Position numbers and translations under genes: made by a program. This document shows, piece after piece, positions 61,652 through 64,000 of a DNA stretch of 64,000 nucleotides. Each line of letters begins with the position of its first letter. Position 1 is the stretch's first letter. Below the pieces are notes generated by a model. It was not told where the DNA came from, searched no databases, and was given only the letters and a program-made list of their open reading frames with translations. The stretch comes from Flagellimonas abyssi (GTDB taxonomy: Bacteria > Bacteroidota > Bacteroidia > Flavobacteriales > Flavobacteriaceae): assembly GCF_019457905.1 (NCBI RefSeq), contig NZ_JAHZSV010000020.1, forward strand, positions 22,575 to 86,574, in the 5' to 3' direction.

Positions 61652-63649
61652 ATGGCAGTAAGAAGAAATAACACAGCCACTGACAATAAATATGTCAAAC
61701 TTCAAACTCGTAAAGTATTGAGTGCTTATGGAGGTTCTGGTTCAATTATAGAAACACCATTTGGAGCTTTAATGATTGAGGATTTTGATAAATGGCCATT
61801 TTTTAAACCTGAATATAAAGATGGTGAATGGGTAGTTAATATAAATGGTTTGTTTCATGTAATAGATGAAAGGTTATTGCAAAGGTTATCACATAAGGAT
61901 GGTTTCGAGCAATTAGAAGCTTTCGTTTATGTACCGGATAATGTATCATCATCAAGTCGAGCAGATATTCCTGAAACACCTGAAAATACGGTGAGTGCAG
62001 AGTTTTTTCCTAAATGGTTTTATTGTAACAAATGCAATAGATTAAAGAAAATTAAAGAGTGGTGGGATATTTGGCAAAATGAGAAAACAGGAGCAACTAA
62101 AAAAGATTTTGCACCTCCTAAATGCGGAGTGTGTTACAAAAATAATGGTAAAAAATTTGCACCAGAATTAGAACAAGTAAGGTTTATTATGACTTCGCCC
62201 ATAGGTAGGTATAAAGAAATTCCTTGGGAAAGATGGAATAAGGCAGAAAAGGAAGCCAATGAGGAAGATACATCAAGTGGATCGATTCGATTAGATTATG
62301 AAAGCCTTTGTTGTGATAATCAAGATTTACGCTACATAAAGTCCAAGAAGTTTTCAGATATGGCTGGTATCAATATTAATTGCATGAATGATTCTTGCGA
62401 ACATAAAGGTCGTCAAGTTACATTGGCAGGTATGTTTGGTTTAAGAGAGCGTGTGTGGTTTTCAGATGAAGAGATTTTGGAGCGCCACACAGAGAACAAG
62501 GAATTAAAAGTCTATTATAAACCTGTTATTCGAAGCAGTAATAGTGTGTACTACCCAATTTTGGTTACCAGTATATTTTTGCCTACGGATAAAGGTATTC
62601 GAACCAAAGATTTAGAAAAAATTGAAAAATGGAAAGAAAAAGGTAAAGATGCTGAATTTATTTTTGATGCACTATTAGAGGAGTATTCATTAGAAGTGAT
62701 ACAAAAGTTATTGGATAAGGAAGACAAAAACGAGTACATTCCAGAATTGGAATATCGCCTATATGAGTATAATTTTTTAGTTAATCATAAAGAAGATAAG
62801 TTTGAAGATGAAAGTCAGAATTTGATTTTTCAGAAAGAAAAATTAAAAACACTGATTGATTATGGTTTTGAACAGCTTATTGGTTTAAGAAGAATAAAAA
62901 TGACTTCGGTACAAATTGGCTATACAAGACAGGAACCTTTGAGTAGTGATGACTTTTTTACAGAAATGGATGCTACGCAAGGCTTGATTGAGAAAAAATA
63001 TACTTCAAAATGGGGAAGAATGACAAAGTACTTACCAGCAGTAGAAAGCTTTGGTGAAGGCATTTTTATTAGTCTATCTAATGATAAAATTCAAGAATGG
63101 ATAGAATCAAGTGAATCAAACGGTAGATTTAAAAATAAAATAGACCGTTTACAAAATAATATCTTAAATCATGCTTATCGTTCTGTAAATCAAAAATTTG
63201 ACACAGAAAACAGTAGGGGGCATATAATTAGATTTTTATTGCTTCATACCTTATCCCACTTGTTAATTAAGGAGTTAGAATTTCTTTGTGGATACCCTTC
63301 AACATCATTAAATGAAAGGCTATTTGTAGATGACACAAGAATGCAAGGAGTTTTGTTATATACAATCGCAGGGGCAGAAGGTAGTTATGGTGGCTTGGTT
63401 TCTCAAGCGACCGAAGAAAGAACGTTGAGGTTATTAAAATCTGCAATCCATAGAGCTACCGATTGTGCTTCAGACCCAATATGCTATAATACCGAAGATG
63501 GTCAAGGAGTAGGTGGTTTAAATATGGCTGCCTGCTATAGCTGTACTTTAATTCCAGAAAACGCTTGCGAAGAGTTTAATTCGTTCTTGGACCGTTCATT
63601 ACTAATTGATGAAGAATATGGGTTTTTTAAAAATTTAATAAGATTATAG
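61652..63649 (+). CDS. drmB: DrmB-like DISARM protein (DUF1998)
   Basis: The 665-aa protein begins with an arginine-rich start and QTRKVLSAYGGSGSIIETPFGALMIEDF. It has Cys pairs (FYCNKCNRLKK...PKCGVCYK) and ends with the DUF1998 block HTLSHLLIKELEFLCGYPSTSLNERL, GVLLYTIAGAEGSYGGLV and CASDPICYN...AACYSCTLIPENACEEFNSFLDR. This is the DrmB signature. It is the last gene of the operon; no drmC (phospholipase-D-like) or methylase gene follows before the island ends 315 bases later. Confidence 0.82.
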   Translation: MAVRRNNTATDNKYVKLQTRKVLSAYGGSGSIIETPFGALMIEDFDKWPFFKPEYKDGEWVVNINGLFHVIDERLLQRLSHKDGFEQLEAFVYVPDNVSSSSRADIPETPENTVSAEFFPKWFYCNKCNRLKKIKEWWDIWQNEKTGATKKDFAPPKCGVCYKNNGKKFAPELEQVRFIMTSPIGRYKEIPWERWNKAEKEANEEDTSSGSIRLDYESLCCDNQDLRYIKSKKFSDMAGININCMNDSCEHKGRQVTLAGMFGLRERVWFSDEEILERHTENKELKVYYKPVIRSSNSVYYPILVTSIFLPTDKGIRTKDLEKIEKWKEKGKDAEFIFDALLEEYSLEVIQKLLDKEDKNEYIPELEYRLYEYNFLVNHKEDKFEDESQNLIFQKEKLKTLIDYGFEQLIGLRRIKMTSVQIGYTRQEPLSSDDFFTEMDATQGLIEKKYTSKWGRMTKYLPAVESFGEGIFISLSNDKIQEWIESSESNGRFKNKIDRLQNNILNHAYRSVNQKFDTENSRGHIIRFLLLHTLSHLLIKELEFLCGYPSTSLNERLFVDDTRMQGVLLYTIAGAEGSYGGLVSQATEERTLRLLKSAIHRATDCASDPICYNTEDGQGVGGLNMAACYSCTLIPENACEEFNSFLDRSLLIDEEYGFFKNLIRL

Positions 63650-63963
63650 CAGAACGGAGTTACCAAATCAATTAAAAAAATTAAGAATAGAATGCCAATT
63701 TTGTTACAGGTGTAGATACCCCGATCTTTAGGACAGTTTTTTTTAAAACGCTTTGTGCACTGCTGACATCACAGAAAGAACCGACTAATGTGGGTCTATC
63801 ATTAAATTGTTTATACAATTATTTGTATCTTATTGGAATTAAAAGAGAGCAAATTATCTCTCCGAAGTTCTTTTCATGGTTTTGTTGTGCAATCAGGTGT
63901 GCAAAATTCTAGAATAACATGTAAAATATTGAATAACAGTGGTTTGTGTGTGGTCAGCCAAGT
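63650..63963. other. Right end of island 2
   Basis: No gene. AGGACAGTTTT near 63731 recalls the IS remnant at 52245; otherwise I see nothing beyond AT-rich sequence leading to the att core. Confidence 0.4.
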
Positions 63964-63976
63964 CTGCCACCCCGAC
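63964..63976 (+). repeat. Right attachment site (attR of island 2)
   Basis: CTGCCACCCCGAC repeats the tRNA-Pro 3' end core; the following bases (AGAAATGG...) differ from the CGAACC that follows the other two copies, as expected for the original chromosomal flank. Confidence 0.75.
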
Positions 63977-64000
63977 AGAAATGGTTTTTTTAGCAACAAA

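Noticed and set aside
63715..63745. A complete insertion sequence at the right end of island 2
   Set aside because: Only a short AGGACAGTTTT resemblance to the IS3 remnant at 52.2 kb is present; there is no transposase.

Overview
This window looks like the chromosome of a marine-type Flavobacteriaceae (Bacteroidota), plausibly of the Muricauda/Flagellimonas group, although the genus cannot be proven from sequence alone. The reasons are promoters of the Bacteroidota type (TAnnTTTG at -7, TTG/TTTG about 19-20 bases upstream), weak or absent Shine-Dalgarno sequences, a fused thrA followed by thrB and thrC, and Bacteroidota-specific mobilization genes and integrases.

Bases 1-24,500 are ordinary core chromosome. 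They hold an amidohydrolase tail, a lipoprotein, yebC, a gcvT / SDR / pterin-dehydratase operon, a secreted Xaa-Pro aminopeptidase, a thrA-thrB-thrC operon preceded by a short Thr-rich leader peptide, nnr, a BLUF photoreceptor, clpC, gyrA, a TPR protein, an NlpC/P60 peptidase, a thiolase and a 7TM-HD phosphohydrolase. The section ends with a tRNA-Ser(GCU) / tRNA-Pro(UGG) pair.

Bases 24,469-63,976 are two mobilizable genomic islands inserted in tandem at the 3' end of tRNA-Pro. The att core CTGCCACCCCGAC occurs three times, at about 24,470, 43,274 and 63,964. Both islands share a backbone: a left end with a hairpin, an IntDOT-like tyrosine integrase, a nearly identical 255-bp non-coding block (candidate oriT), a BfmA/BtgA-type protein, a MobB-like relaxase and a conserved 74-nt hairpin. 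Their cargo differs. Island 1 carries an Avs-like nuclease-STAND protein (1453 aa), a two-gene GDVxIGD-motif / TPR-GreAB-PIN-like system and a MORN-repeat protein. Island 2 carries a two-TM abortive-infection protein next to a structured RNA candidate, a HEPN-like protein, a NotI-family/Dam-family restriction-modification pair and a DISARM-like operon (DrmE-like, DrmA, DrmB) that lacks drmC and a drmM methylase.

The most striking content is present once in each island: an ECF-like sigma factor gene with a second C-terminal helix-turn-helix, followed one base later by a 365-aa Cas12f/TnpB-like protein whose RuvC residues are replaced and whose C-terminal zinc/RuvC-III part is missing. About 10 bases beyond its stop is a conserved three-stem-loop RNA scaffold ending in ATACAAC, followed by a sequence that differs completely between the islands. 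Compensatory changes between the two copies support all the stems. I read this as two RNA-guided transcription modules (sigma factor + nuclease-dead Cas12f + single guide RNA) with different guides. To my knowledge such dCas12f-sigmaE systems have only very recently been described in Bacteroidota; the targets of these two guides are unknown and are not evident in this window.
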